Source: Alteromonadaceae bacterium (GTDB lineage Bacteria > Pseudomonadota > Gammaproteobacteria > Enterobacterales > Alteromonadaceae). Taken from it: a stretch of 33,579 nucleotides of DNA. The position numbers and the translations under genes were made by a program. Every line of letters starts with the position of its first letter. Position 1 is the stretch's first letter. Below, piece by piece: positions 1 through 13,776 of this stretch. Below the pieces are notes generated by a model, which searched no databases, had not been told where the DNA came from, and worked only from the letters and a program-made list of their open reading frames with translations. The stretch is from assembly GCA_013216015.1 (NCBI GenBank), contig JABSOI010000067.1, positions 1 through 33,579 of the forward strand. The letters are read 5' to 3'.

Positions 1-155
1 CACCCAGTGATTGAAAGAATTTCTGCATCAATCCATTAAATATAAATTTAAACAGACCTTCAATAAAATTTGTTTATATATTGCACAAATTTATTTTTTC
101 AAATTAACGTTATAGTGGGTTAACCAATGGTTGATGGGAAAATGGTTTAGATTAA

Positions 156-494
156 CTGGATTGGTCGATATTAAGTTGGGAAGTTACACTAGTAACCCCA
201 GCTTGCCAATCAACACAAGATAACAATCAAGCACAGTCAGAAATAACTCAGTGGCAACGAACTAACTTTGAAAAATTAGATCATGATAATAACGGTTCAT
301 TAGATGCTGGTGAAATGCGCGGTACGACACAAAAATGGATGACTGAAAATGGCTACAGTGAAGAAAAACAAATAAAATTAACCACTAAAAAATTCCATAA
401 ATATGATGCCAACAATGATCAAAATGTAAGTTTGGAAGAATTGCTTGCTGGTAATAAATTAGAACAAGCCAACAGAATGAATAAAAACGGCTAA
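156..494 (+). pseudogene. Small EF-hand protein, signal peptide apparently frameshifted
   Basis: The open frame ends at the TAA at 492-494 and encodes about 112 residues with two EF-hand calcium-binding loops. Loop 1 is DHDNNGSLDAGE (canonical D-x-D-x-N-G-x-L-x-x-x-E). Loop 2 is DANNDQNVSLEE, with Gln replacing the usual Gly at position 6. The frame is open from 156 but has no ATG, GTG or TTG before the loops. The sequence LVTPACQS looks like a lipobox with Cys. A plausible start and signal region (ATG at 136, MGKWFRLTGLV) lies in another frame, so one indel around 160-175 would give a complete lipoprotein. A calcium-binding periplasmic or surface lipoprotein is inference. An assembly error is an alternative to real inactivation. 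Confidence 0.6.
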
Positions 495-585
495 ATTTCA
501 ATAATATTAATTAGACCATTGTCTCGCAAATTAAGGGGGTGGCTTCTAGTATATAAAGCTTATTGACCAAACAATTTATTTTTAC

Positions 586-604
586 GGCTCCTTTTTTTGG
601 AGCC
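586..604 (+). terminator. Stem-loop between EF-hand gene and sulfatase operon
   Basis: A perfect 6-bp stem (GGCTCC/GGAGCC) with a 7-T loop lies 30 nt before the sulfatase start. Only a weak T-rich run (tattt) follows, so it may be a leaky terminator for the upstream gene or a leader structure of the operon. Confidence 0.4.
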
Positions 605-633
605 TATTTCGTTATGCAAGCAAAGGAATATAA

Positions 634-2247
634 ATGAAGAAACTTTTTCTTGTTGTTTCACTTTTTCTAACAAATGTACATCTTTGTGTAGCGAAAGAAG
701 CCACAACTAATCATCAAAAACAGCCGAATATCCTTGTATTTTTAGTCGATGACATGGGGTTAATGGATACTTCCGTGTCGTTTATTACAAATGATCAAGG
801 TCAAGCTGTGTCATATCCTCTCAATAGCTGGTATCACACACCAAACATGGAAAAGTTAGCAGTCAAAGGAATGCGTTTCAGTCAGTTTTATGCGCAGAGT
901 GTTTGTTCTCCCACTAGAGCATCTTTATTAACTGGTCAAAACGCCACGCGCCATCACACTACAACGTGGATCAAACCCACTGAGAATAACCGCGGTAAAT
1001 TTGGGCCTGAACAATGGAATTGGCAAGGTTTAAACCGTTATTCTGTTACCTTCCCTGCGTTATTGAAAAATAATGGTTATAAAACTATTCATATTGGTAA
1101 AGGCCATTTTGGTCCATTGGAAAGCGAAGGTGCTGATCCTGAAAATATAGGATTTGATGTTAATATCGCGGGAGGAGCCTGGGGACGACCAAAAAGTTAC
1201 TATGGTCGGGACCACTATGGAAATCACCCTAAATATAAACAAGAATATAAACAAGAATATAAGAAAAAACATAAGCAAGAACATAAGCAAAAAAATCAGC
1301 CTATCACTCACAACATTCCTCACTTAGAAGCGTATTATGAACAAGACGTGTTTTTAACTGAAGCCTTAACTCTCGAAGCCAATAAACAAATAACCCTGGC
1401 TGCAAACGAACAAAAACCCTTTTTATTGTATATGTCTCATTATGCGATTCATGCACCTTTTAATAGCGACCCCAGGTTTAGTAGACGGTATGAAAAAAGT
1501 GATAAGCCAAAAAACGCAAAAGCCTATGCAACACTGGTACAAGGCATGGATAAATCTTTGGGCGATATAGTCAACAAGCTTGAACAACTAGGAATAGCTG
1601 AAAACACTTTGATCCTTTTTCTTGGCGATAATGGCGGTGATTCTCCTTTAGGAAAAAATGATAACATTGCCAGCTCTGCCCCGCTAAAAGGGAAAAAAGG
1701 CACCAGTTGGGAAGGCGGTATGCGCGCACCTTTAATTGTTGCCTGGGCTAAACCTGATAAAAACACCCCGGTACAACAACGATTACCTATCGAACAAAAT
1801 AAAATAAACTCACAAATCGCCACCGTATTAGATATTTATCCAACGATACTTGCAGTTGCAGAAACTCAAAATCCAGAATCTCATATCATTGACGGTTTTA
1901 ACCTTAAAAAGCAGTTATCAGATCAAGCTGACTTACAACGTGAAAATAGTTTTTTGATGCACTTCCCGCACCAGCACAGGCATTCCTATTTTACCAGTTA
2001 CCGATTAAACGACTGGAAAATTATTTATAACTATAATCCGGAAAATAATGCGGGCATTAAACGTTACCAACTATTTAATCTGGCAACCGATATGTCTGAA
2101 TCTCAGGATCTGGCTTCAACCCAGCCAAAAAAATTAGCACAAATGATGGAACGAATGATAGCCGAGCTGAAGCGTCAAAACGCGCAATATCCAATAGATA
2201 AACATGGCCGCGCAATTAAGCCTATATTGCTAAACTCCACTATTTAA
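634..2247 (+). CDS. Secreted sulfatase (formylglycine-dependent, S1-type)
   Basis: This 537-residue enzyme hydrolyses sulfate esters, probably on an algal polysaccharide, in the periplasm or outside the cell. A signal peptide covers about residues 1-20. The sulfatase fold starts at PNILVFLVDD (31-40), whose acidic residues are expected metal ligands. The maturation motif C91-S-P-T-R95 is the Cys-type formylglycine site. GDNGGD and the later KGTSWEGGMRAP segment are further sulfatase landmarks. A Lys/Gln/Glu repeat (KQEYKQEYKKKHKQEHKQ, about residues 201-218) is an unusual polar insert. AAAGGA at 622-627 supports the ATG. It is the first gene of a four-gene operon, with 12 nt to the esterase. 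Substrate position is not deducible. Confidence 0.93.
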   Translation: MKKLFLVVSLFLTNVHLCVAKEATTNHQKQPNILVFLVDDMGLMDTSVSFITNDQGQAVSYPLNSWYHTPNMEKLAVKGMRFSQFYAQSVCSPTRASLLTGQNATRHHTTTWIKPTENNRGKFGPEQWNWQGLNRYSVTFPALLKNNGYKTIHIGKGHFGPLESEGADPENIGFDVNIAGGAWGRPKSYYGRDHYGNHPKYKQEYKQEYKKKHKQEHKQKNQPITHNIPHLEAYYEQDVFLTEALTLEANKQITLAANEQKPFLLYMSHYAIHAPFNSDPRFSRRYEKSDKPKNAKAYATLVQGMDKSLGDIVNKLEQLGIAENTLILFLGDNGGDSPLGKNDNIASSAPLKGKKGTSWEGGMRAPLIVAWAKPDKNTPVQQRLPIEQNKINSQIATVLDIYPTILAVAETQNPESHIIDGFNLKKQLSDQADLQRENSFLMHFPHQHRHSYFTSYRLNDWKIIYNYNPENNAGIKRYQLFNLATDMSESQDLASTQPKKLAQMMERMIAELKRQNAQYPIDKHGRAIKPILLNSTI

Positions 2248-2259
2248 CGGAATAAACAA

Positions 2260-3110
2260 ATGATGAAATATTATTTACCGCTAATAGCACTATTTGCCTT
2301 GGTTACCAATATACCAGCCTTTGCGAATACGCCTACTAAGCCAAATGCTGATGCAAAGCCAATACCCGGCAAAATAGTTGAGTATAAAAGAATTGACGAT
2401 ATTTCCCTGTCTCTGCATATTTTTAATCCGAAAAATCATAAAGCAGACGACAGCCGACCTGCCATCGTATTTTTTCACGGCGGTGGTTGGAACGGCGGTT
2501 CCCCGCATCAGTTCTACAATCAAAGTCAATATCTGGCCGATACAGGCATGGTTGCTATTAGCGCTGAATATCGCCTTGGGAAAAAACATAACACCACGCC
2601 TAAAGAAAGTGTCAAAGACGGCAAGTCTGCTATGCGCTGGGTTCGTTCACACGCTAAAGAACTAGGTATAAACCCTGATATGATAGCTGCCGGCGGTGGC
2701 TCTGCCGGAGGACAAGTTGCAGCTGCAACGGGAACAGCAACAAGCATTGAAGAAGCTGGTGAAGACACATCGATTAGTTACCGTCCTCAAGCGTTAGTGC
2801 TGTTCAATCCTGTATTTGATAACGGACCCGGTGGCTATGGGCATGGTAGAGTGAAAGACTATTGGCAACAATTCTCACCCCTGCACAATATCACCAAAGA
2901 TACTCCGGCCACTATCGGATTTTTTGGCGACAAAGATACTACAATAAAGGTCAAATCAGCACTTAAATACCAACAACGAATGAAAGAGGTCGGTGCACAT
3001 TTTGAACTTCATATTTACAAAGATCAGCCGCACGGTTTTTTTAATAAAGCCAAATACAACGAAACGGTATTAGCCATGGATAAATTTTTACGGGATCAAG
3101 GCTTTATTCA

Positions 3111-3114
<4 letters not shown>
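2260..3114 (+). CDS. Secreted alpha/beta-hydrolase carbohydrate esterase
   Basis: This 284-residue serine esterase of the BD-FAE/acetylxylan-esterase-like type probably removes acetyl or similar acyl groups from the glycan handled by its neighbours. The signal peptide ends near AFA-NTP (residue 22-23). HGGGW (73-77) is the oxyanion loop. G-G-S148-A-G-G holds the nucleophile, D224 or D226 in GDKD is the likely acid, and H258 in PHGF the catalytic histidine, so the triad is complete. It starts 12 nt after the sulfatase, and its stop overlaps the next ATG (ATGA at 3111-3114), implying translational coupling. The acyl substrate is inference from context. Confidence 0.88.
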
Positions 3115-7885
<4,771 letters not shown>

Positions 7886-7916
7886 CTTTGGTTGATAATT
7901 AGCAACAGACCACTCG

Positions 7917-7944
7917 CCACCAAACTAATTTTTGAGTTTGGTGG
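7917..7944 (+). terminator. Hairpin terminator after the GH2 operon
   Basis: A perfect 10-bp stem (CCACCAAACT/AGTTTGGTGG) with an 8-nt loop lies 32 nt after the GH2 stop. The following sequence is only moderately T-rich (tgggttccttcc), so the hairpin is clear but its termination strength is less certain. Confidence 0.65.
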
Positions 7945-7990
7945 TGGGTTCCTTCCATCACAAACCTATGCTGTCGTTTTTAAAATGGGG

Positions 7991-8034
7991 GCCAAATAAG
8001 TTACAGATGAGTTCCAAATAAGTTACAGATAAGC
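7991..8034 (+). repeat. Short direct repeat CCAAATAAGTTACAGAT
   Basis: Two copies of CCAAATAAGTTACAGAT lie 23 bp apart, followed by a partial third (aagctacagat). The same CCAAATAAGTTA core recurs at about 8518-8530, directly against the mobile element at 8531. It is probably debris from repeated element insertion. Confidence 0.5.
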
Positions 8035-8063
8035 TACAGATTACAATCAATTCTAAGTGAAGT

Positions 8064-8393
8064 TTAAACATTTTCCCAGCAGATAAAAACATCATTGGTG
8101 ATTTTTGAGATGATGGAATTATGGAAAGTCTCACCTGGTTCTTTTTGACACCTGATCTGATCAACAGCCCTGTCGCACTGTTCACGATCACGAAAATTCA
8201 TAATGAAAAAATACTCCTGATCATGTTCAGTAGCAGTATCCATAACGGGATGTCTTTGCCTCCTGCTCAGAGGTTCTACAGATTCAACGAGACCCAGTTC
8301 CTGCATCAGGACAGAAAACCGATTGATGGATTGCTTGAACTCATCTATCGTTACATCAGATTTTAAATCAAAGCAGCTGAGCATTTGAAACAT
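8064..8393 (-). CDS. Conserved hypothetical protein, 109 aa
   Basis: A soluble protein of 109 residues with no signal peptide or membrane segment. AAGGAG lies 7 nt before the ATG at 8393, supporting the start. The pattern (CFDLKSDVTIDEFKQSIN, then a Gln/Glu helix, then YFFIMNFRDREQCDRAVDQI) suggests a small dimeric ferredoxin-like alpha/beta fold and recalls the DUF6614-type families; this is from memory and not confirmed. It stands alone between the GH2 operon and the receptor gene, so context gives no function. Confidence 0.7.
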   Translation of the reverse strand: MFQMLSCFDLKSDVTIDEFKQSINRFSVLMQELGLVESVEPLSRRQRHPVMDTATEHDQEYFFIMNFRDREQCDRAVDQIRCQKEPGETFHNSIISKITNDVFICWENV

Positions 8394-8530
8394 AGTTATT
8401 CTCCTTCATTTGGTAATCAGGCAATGCTGGATCTTTGGCACATTGTAATCTGTTAATGATTTACTAAAATATTTATATGGATATACATAATGTCTAACAA
8501 ATTTTAAAAAATAAGTGTCCAAATAAGTTA

Positions 8531-8717
8531 ATTGGCTATGTCCCAGTTAACTATTGCTGACTCATTAAGTTGTTATTTTTCAACCTTGTAGTTCGCACAT
8601 TTATGTGCGCATTAAAGTAATGTGTGGATAAATCCACGTTCTACACAGAAGCTGCCATCAAAGGGCTTGTTAAGTTTTTAAATTTTAACAGCCACACTTA
8701 ACTGGGACATAGCCAAT
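8531..8717. mobile_element. MITE family B, copy 1
   Basis: A 187-bp element bounded by perfect 20-bp inverted repeats: ATTGGCTATGTCCCAGTTAA at 8531-8550 and its reverse complement at 8698-8717. It has no coding capacity. Inside are two small hairpins: CGCACA..TGTGCG near 8592-8607, and GTGGATAAATCCAC near 8623-8640. A target-site duplication is not clear. A second, more diverged copy lies at 18336-18555. No transposase with these ends is in the window. Confidence 0.75.
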
Positions 8718-8800
8718 CCAATTGGTATAACTTCACTTACAACTATAGATTATAAGGATAGTTATCTGAAAAGGTGGGTGACCCCAAAGGCTTTTTATAT

Positions 8801-8829
8801 AAAAAAAACCCGGCTAGTTGCCGGGTTTT
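8801..8829 (-). terminator. Intrinsic terminator of the TonB-receptor gene
   Basis: On the minus strand ACCCGGC-aacta-GCCGGGT is followed by seven T residues, 24 nt after the receptor stop codon. This is a classical rho-independent terminator. Confidence 0.92.
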
Positions 8830-8852
8830 AACACATTTTAATTAGTTAACAA

Positions 8853-11819
8853 TTAGAATGTTACACGTGCACCAATATACAAACGTCTAGGTGCAACCCA
8901 TGCTATACCATCACCAAAGCTGTAAGGACCGTCACCATCAACTAACGGCATTTCTGCTGTAATGGCTTGATCATCAAATACGTTATTAATGTCTAAGAAT
9001 ACTTCTGCTTTATAGTTTCCGAAGTCATGTGTGTATTTAACACGCATATCTAAGGTACCATATGAAGGAGCCTGCTCTGAGCCTAATAGACCTTCTTTCA
9101 TCCAGCGGGCTTCGTGGCCACCGTGACTGTATGCTTCATCAACACGTACCGGAATATAACGGCGATACTGGTTCATTGCGCGCGTATACAATGCGCCAGA
9201 GTTCCAGTTATAAACAAAACCTAACTCTACACCATTATCGAAATTGTAAGAGCCGTATGCTTTAAACAAATGCTCAACACTACCTGGTTGTGGTCCATAA
9301 GCACCTGGAGAGCGAGGATCCATATACACTAAGTCACCTTGTAAATCGGCATTACCATCCGAGTTACTATTACCTTCGGCTTTGTTATAAGTATATGAAG
9401 CATATGCCAGCCAATTATCACTACGGAATTTCTTAACAGAAAATTCAACGCCTTGATAATCACGTTTACCACCTTTTAAGGTAGCAATCACATAGTTAGA
9501 ACCTGGATTAGAATCATAACCAAAGTATGAATAAGGTAAATAATAATCAGTACCTTCTAGATCTTCAGCGTAAACACCTAAATCGAAATCTTCCATAATG
9601 TCGCGGGTTTTACGATTAGTATAAGTGACTTCCACACCAATATCATCAGTAAGTGTTCTTGAATAACCAACTAATAGCTCATCAGTATAAGGTGTTTTAG
9701 TTGTAGGAGAGAAAAATGCATCTTGTGTACCTGTGCCGCCACGGGTACGGAACGTTAACCATTTATCACCAACACGTACTTGTTCATCAACAACTGGACC
9801 AGTTAAGTTACCAGCAAAATCAGTCATATCACTACGTACCGGATCATAATAACGGCCATGGAAGGCAAATATTTTACTTTCACCGTCACCCATAACATCA
9901 TAAATAACACTTAAACGATGGGCGATATCCCAATCGAAAGTAGCTATTTTATCGCCTTCTGAAGAGAAATGTTCCCATTTTTCAGCACGAAATCCTAAGT
10001 TAATGCTCAAGTCTTCATAATTCCAGTTGTCCTGAATATAAGCTTCCTGACCTTTCACTTCCATGGTCACTGGCGCTGCTTGTAATTCAATGGAACGATA
10101 AACACTAACGTCATTGTATGGGTTACTGCCAGTATCAGAGAAAGTCAATGCGCCCATTTCAGCGTCACTGATACCACCACTACCATCTGAATCCAATAAA
10201 CCAAGATAATAAGAATAATCGCTACTTGACATCATATGGTCATTGATACGAGGATAATCTTCTTCACTGATCGAACGGTTACCAACCCAACCACTACCTC
10301 CGGCATAATCTGCCAACATAGTACCGGCATTCATACTACCAATACTGTTATATGTCGCAGCATCTGACCCTGTCTTTTTTTCATTTTGGAAGTTTTCATT
10401 GTTAATCTTGGCATAACCAGACTTAAATGAATGATAACCAAAATCAGTATCAAGGAAATATTCCAACGTTACGTGAAATTCAGTACGATCTCTTGAACGA
10501 TATCTTGTTGAACCTAAACCACCTTTGAGTGACTCCGCCGTTGTTGGATTATATCCAAAATAAGCAACATCACCACGTGTTGTCGTATCTGCAGCTAAGA
10601 TAGAGCTTTCACCTTCATGGCTCGCGCCCTTCAGGGTTAGAATCACATCTTCCCATGAATGAGAATATTCAAACTTATAGTTATTACCACCATATTTTTT
10701 CGCTTCATCACGGTTATTTGGTGTATCGGACTCTTGAGAGCCACTTTCCGTTTGTGGATCATTGAAAAATGATACCGACAATTTATCATCTTCGGTTGGT
10801 TGCCAGGTTAATTTTGCAAAACCAAGCTTCGTTTTTTCTTCCGGTACACGTAAAAGAACACTGTCTTTAAATACATCATCAGTGCGGTGTTTTTCTTGAT
10901 AAGAGACAAAAAACCATAACTCATCTTTAATAATTGGTCCACCTAACGTAAACGCAGTATCGAAAGTAGAAAAAACATTACCTTCTTCATGTTTATGGTC
11001 GGCAACTAAATTATCATTTTGGAAGTAATAGTTATATGAACCATGAAACTCATTACTACCCGATTTAGTTACAACACGAGTCACTAAGCCTGAGCCGCCA
11101 CTAAATTCTGCAGGAATAGCACCAGTATATATTTGTTGTTCCTGAATTATTTCAGAGTTGATATCTGCGCCGGCTTTACCTGTTGAGTTGTCGGTAACAT
11201 TAACGCCATCAAGATAATAAATATTATCTGTTGATGAACCTACTGTACCACCAACATCACGGTAGTTAACCCCTGATTTTGATGCAGCATTACCGTCAGT
11301 TGATGGCATAGTACCCGGAGCCAATTGTAAGTATGACGTGAAACTACGGCCGGTAGGTAATGATTCAGTTAAATCAAGGGTAATATCCAGACCAACAGTG
11401 GCGGTTTCAGTATCTATTACCGCTGCATTTCGCGTGCCTCGAACTTCAATTTTTTCAATGTTTTGCTCACCGCCTACGATATATGACAAATTAAAACTTT
11501 TGCCAGATACCACTTTGACTTTATCTCTTACAATTGGGTCAAAGCCATTACCTTTCACTTCTACTTCATATTTACGTGATGGATCTAAACCAACTAAACG
11601 CACATAACCGTTTGCATCAGTAATACCTTGCTTAGTTGTTAAACTTTCAGCGGTATGAACATATACTGTAGCACCCGCTACCGGTTGACCAGAAATATCC
11701 TTAATTTGAATTTTTAAAGCACCGGTATCTGCGAAGACCGATGAAGAAAAACCCAAAATAGCCGTGACAGCTACTGCTGCCAAGGATTTTTTGAATGTTT
11801 TTGAATAGTTATTTTTCAT
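8853..11819 (-). CDS. TonB-dependent receptor, Oar-like, with EF-hand loop
   Basis: A 988-residue outer-membrane receptor for TonB-driven import, probably of oligosaccharides released by the neighbouring enzymes. The signal peptide ends near VFA-DTG (residue 31). A carboxypeptidase-regulatory-like domain follows (about 33-115, with ALKIQIKDISGQPVAGATVYV). The plug domain is at about 125-260 (IEKIEVRGTRNA, YYLDGVNV, EFSGGSGLVTRVVTKSGSN). The beta-barrel ends in the terminal aromatic signature YIGARVTF. An uncommon feature is a canonical EF-hand loop, D543-S-D-G-S-G-G-I-S-D-A-E554, inside a barrel loop. The gene is monocistronic, with its own terminator and a long upstream region. TonB is not encoded here. 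Calcium dependence is inference. Confidence 0.93.
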   Translation of the reverse strand: MKNNYSKTFKKSLAAVAVTAILGFSSSVFADTGALKIQIKDISGQPVAGATVYVHTAESLTTKQGITDANGYVRLVGLDPSRKYEVEVKGNGFDPIVRDKVKVVSGKSFNLSYIVGGEQNIEKIEVRGTRNAAVIDTETATVGLDITLDLTESLPTGRSFTSYLQLAPGTMPSTDGNAASKSGVNYRDVGGTVGSSTDNIYYLDGVNVTDNSTGKAGADINSEIIQEQQIYTGAIPAEFSGGSGLVTRVVTKSGSNEFHGSYNYYFQNDNLVADHKHEEGNVFSTFDTAFTLGGPIIKDELWFFVSYQEKHRTDDVFKDSVLLRVPEEKTKLGFAKLTWQPTEDDKLSVSFFNDPQTESGSQESDTPNNRDEAKKYGGNNYKFEYSHSWEDVILTLKGASHEGESSILAADTTTRGDVAYFGYNPTTAESLKGGLGSTRYRSRDRTEFHVTLEYFLDTDFGYHSFKSGYAKINNENFQNEKKTGSDAATYNSIGSMNAGTMLADYAGGSGWVGNRSISEEDYPRINDHMMSSSDYSYYLGLLDSDGSGGISDAEMGALTFSDTGSNPYNDVSVYRSIELQAAPVTMEVKGQEAYIQDNWNYEDLSINLGFRAEKWEHFSSEGDKIATFDWDIAHRLSVIYDVMGDGESKIFAFHGRYYDPVRSDMTDFAGNLTGPVVDEQVRVGDKWLTFRTRGGTGTQDAFFSPTTKTPYTDELLVGYSRTLTDDIGVEVTYTNRKTRDIMEDFDLGVYAEDLEGTDYYLPYSYFGYDSNPGSNYVIATLKGGKRDYQGVEFSVKKFRSDNWLAYASYTYNKAEGNSNSDGNADLQGDLVYMDPRSPGAYGPQPGSVEHLFKAYGSYNFDNGVELGFVYNWNSGALYTRAMNQYRRYIPVRVDEAYSHGGHEARWMKEGLLGSEQAPSYGTLDMRVKYTHDFGNYKAEVFLDINNVFDDQAITAEMPLVDGDGPYSFGDGIAWVAPRRLYIGARVTF

Positions 11820-12431
11820 ATTAATTTATTCTCTCTAGAATTTGTGTAATCCGTTAATTTATAAATTATAATTATGTTTTGTATCGTATCAAAACGTTAC
11901 CCTGATTATATTGCCTATTAGGACAACAAATTGCAACTCTGTATGATATTTGATACCTATTGGATTCCCATAATTGTGCTGAAATTTATCATTTAGTAAC
12001 AATATTCTATTTTTATTAATATCTTGTTACATCTAACGGGCAAAACAGTATATTATCCCTCAATTTGGGGTTTATATTAGATACATATGTAACAACGATC
12101 CAAAACTCTGACAACATGATGGCTTTGACCATTAATACCTATAAAAATGACTTGAAAAACGTCAATATTCAGTATCAAGAACACCTAAAGTATTACAGCA
12201 GTGATTAATTATATGATTAATTGTGCCAACTATCGAAAACCCTTGCTTTTAAATAACTAAAGTATCTTTTTTTTGAAGATTTTGACCTTATTTGCTACTC
12301 TCAAAATCATAATTTGGTTCTTTGTCATTTATAGAAGATTTGAGCCATGTTTTGGTGTAGTGGTTTTATTATGTCCACGTACTTTTTGGTTCACCCCTAC
12401 TTTTTGGTTCACCCCTATATAGGATTTAGCT
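11820..12431. other. 612-bp intergenic region between divergent genes
   Basis: No gene was found. It must hold the receptor promoter (minus) and the SLOG lipoprotein promoter (plus). AT-rich imperfect palindromes occur near 11881-11898 (gtatcgtatcaaaac), 11942-11957 (gtatgatatttgatac) and 12203-12221 (attaattatatgattaatt). They may be operators, but none matches a regulator I can name. Confidence 0.5.
12380..12415 (+). repeat. Perfect 18-bp tandem duplication in a leader
   Basis: TACTTTTTGGTTCACCCC occurs twice back to back, ending 16 nt before the lipoprotein ATG. It lies in the 5' leader or promoter and could alter spacing there; function unknown. Confidence 0.9.
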
Positions 12432-13661
12432 ATGAAAATAAAAACATTCAATTACTCAAAGAGTTATCAGCTATATTTTTTAAAATTTGTTATTCTTTCA
12501 TTTTTTATTACTTCATGTGCCAGCAATACTTCCAGCAATTACAATAAAACTGGAGTAGATGAACTCCAGACTTATCAATACCTTAGTCAACAGGATATAC
12601 AAGAGTTTAATGCTATTATTCTGACACAGAAACGAAATATTCCACTATCCCATATCGAGAAACAGATACTTGATATTGCAAAGGGTTATCTTCAAAAAAG
12701 CTTGTTAAAAAATGAAGCGCTACCGAAACTTATTGCATTAGAAAGTCCTACTTTAAAATTTGCCTTAGATCCTGATCAAGTTCAATTACTTAGGGAAACA
12801 GATACAGATTACGTTCGGGTAGGTTTTCAATCTTTTGATAATAATGGAAATATATCATTATCTATATTGGCTCAAGCGTCTATTTTTGTTGAATATGATC
12901 TTGCTAAGGTTGCGCCTAAATCTACTCTTTTGGTTGACTCGTTGCATAATAATGGTATTCCGGTGATTGCTATTTTAGGTAAAGCTCGTATTGGAACTCC
13001 CGAACGTGTTGTTCAAGCTATTAAAACGGGTACTAGGGCGATGGATCATTTGTTTCAAAATAGAGAAGTAGCCTTTTTAACTGGAGGATATAAAGGCGCG
13101 CTTGACGATGTTTATGGATATACTCGAATAGGTTACGATCGTGCTAAGGATCTTGGCGCTTATACGCTTGTTGTTATGCCTGAGGCGGGCGATGAAGATA
13201 GTCATAAATATGTAGATGCAAAAGATATTGTGGGAAAAATGTGGGGTGATGATACCCCTGCGTTAGCTGGAATTACTGATGGAGCGGTAGTTTTTGCCGG
13301 GTATGGCTCATGGACAAAGGTTGAAGTAGAAACATTGCTTTATCTCAAAAAGCCAGTTGTTATTATTAACCCGGCTCAGAAAGATTCTATTGCTATTGTA
13401 AACTTTAAATTTGGCAGTGTTAAAAGCTTTCGTCAGCCAGAAGATGCAGTTCAAGCATTGTTAAAATCTATTCCCAATGCAGAAAGTTTAATAAAAAATG
13501 CACCTAATAATATTAATCAACTGCCAATACGAAACAATCAAATCAGCGCAAAAGAGTACTACCCATTCCCAGGCTGGTTTGACATTATTTCACCTAAAAC
13601 CGCTACTTCCAGAGTTAGTCCGATAGTTTTAGAAAAGGAAACTGAGTCTATTGAAAAATAA
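12432..13661 (+). CDS. Lipoprotein with a SLOG/LOG-like Rossmann domain
   Basis: A 409-residue protein whose N-terminus is a lipoprotein signal (hydrophobic FLKFVILSFFITSC, acylated Cys29). A helical region spans about 45-110. The C-terminal half resembles the SLOG/LOG nucleotide-binding fold: LTGGYKGALDDV at 216-227 matches the glycine-rich first motif, LGAYTLVVMPEAG follows, and AGYGSWTKVEVE at 289-300 aligns with the family's PGGxGTxxE motif, with partial residue replacement. LOG enzymes release cytokinin-like bases from nucleotides and other SLOG proteins sense nucleotides, both normally in the cytoplasm. A lipid-anchored version is unusual. The family call is from motifs only. Low-GC codon use and flanking repeats suggest an accessory gene. 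Confidence 0.7.
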   Translation: MKIKTFNYSKSYQLYFLKFVILSFFITSCASNTSSNYNKTGVDELQTYQYLSQQDIQEFNAIILTQKRNIPLSHIEKQILDIAKGYLQKSLLKNEALPKLIALESPTLKFALDPDQVQLLRETDTDYVRVGFQSFDNNGNISLSILAQASIFVEYDLAKVAPKSTLLVDSLHNNGIPVIAILGKARIGTPERVVQAIKTGTRAMDHLFQNREVAFLTGGYKGALDDVYGYTRIGYDRAKDLGAYTLVVMPEAGDEDSHKYVDAKDIVGKMWGDDTPALAGITDGAVVFAGYGSWTKVEVETLLYLKKPVVIINPAQKDSIAIVNFKFGSVKSFRQPEDAVQALLKSIPNAESLIKNAPNNINQLPIRNNQISAKEYYPFPGWFDIISPKTATSRVSPIVLEKETESIEK

Positions 13662-13693
13662 ATTTCATGCCAGCGGTAATGTATCTTTTATAG

Positions 13694-13776
13694 GATGTTC
13701 TGAACAGGTCGGTTCGATGTTCTGAATAGGTCGTTCGATGCTCTGAACGGTTCGTTCTATGTTATGAACGGGTCGG
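13694..13776 (+). repeat. Degenerate ~21-bp tandem repeat, four units
   Basis: Units begin at 13694, 13716, 13737 and 13758 and follow the pattern GATGTTCTGAACAGGTCGTTC, with lengths 22, 21, 21 and about 19. They lie just after the SLOG lipoprotein gene and have no coding capacity. Units abut directly, so this is a minisatellite-like array, not CRISPR. Confidence 0.8.

Larger units (their letters stand above)
8394..8852. other. Intergenic region with a MITE and the receptor terminator
   Basis: There is no gene here. It holds the probable promoter of the 109-aa gene (8394-8530), a 187-bp inverted-repeat element (8531-8717), and the receptor terminator (8801-8829). Nothing else was recognised. 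Confidence 0.7.

Noticed and set aside
1060-1323. 87-residue minus-strand frame rich in Phe and Leu that looks like membrane helices
   Set aside because: It is the complement of the Lys/Gln-rich repeat in the sulfatase gene; the sulfatase frame has clear family motifs across it.
7991-8530. Direct repeats CCAAATAAGTTA as target-site duplications of the family B MITE
   Set aside because: Copies occur only on the left side of the element, so they do not behave as a flanking duplication.
11881-11957. Operator shared between the receptor promoter and the sulfatase/esterase promoter
   Set aside because: Only a short cgatac core is common; too weak to claim a regulon by eye.
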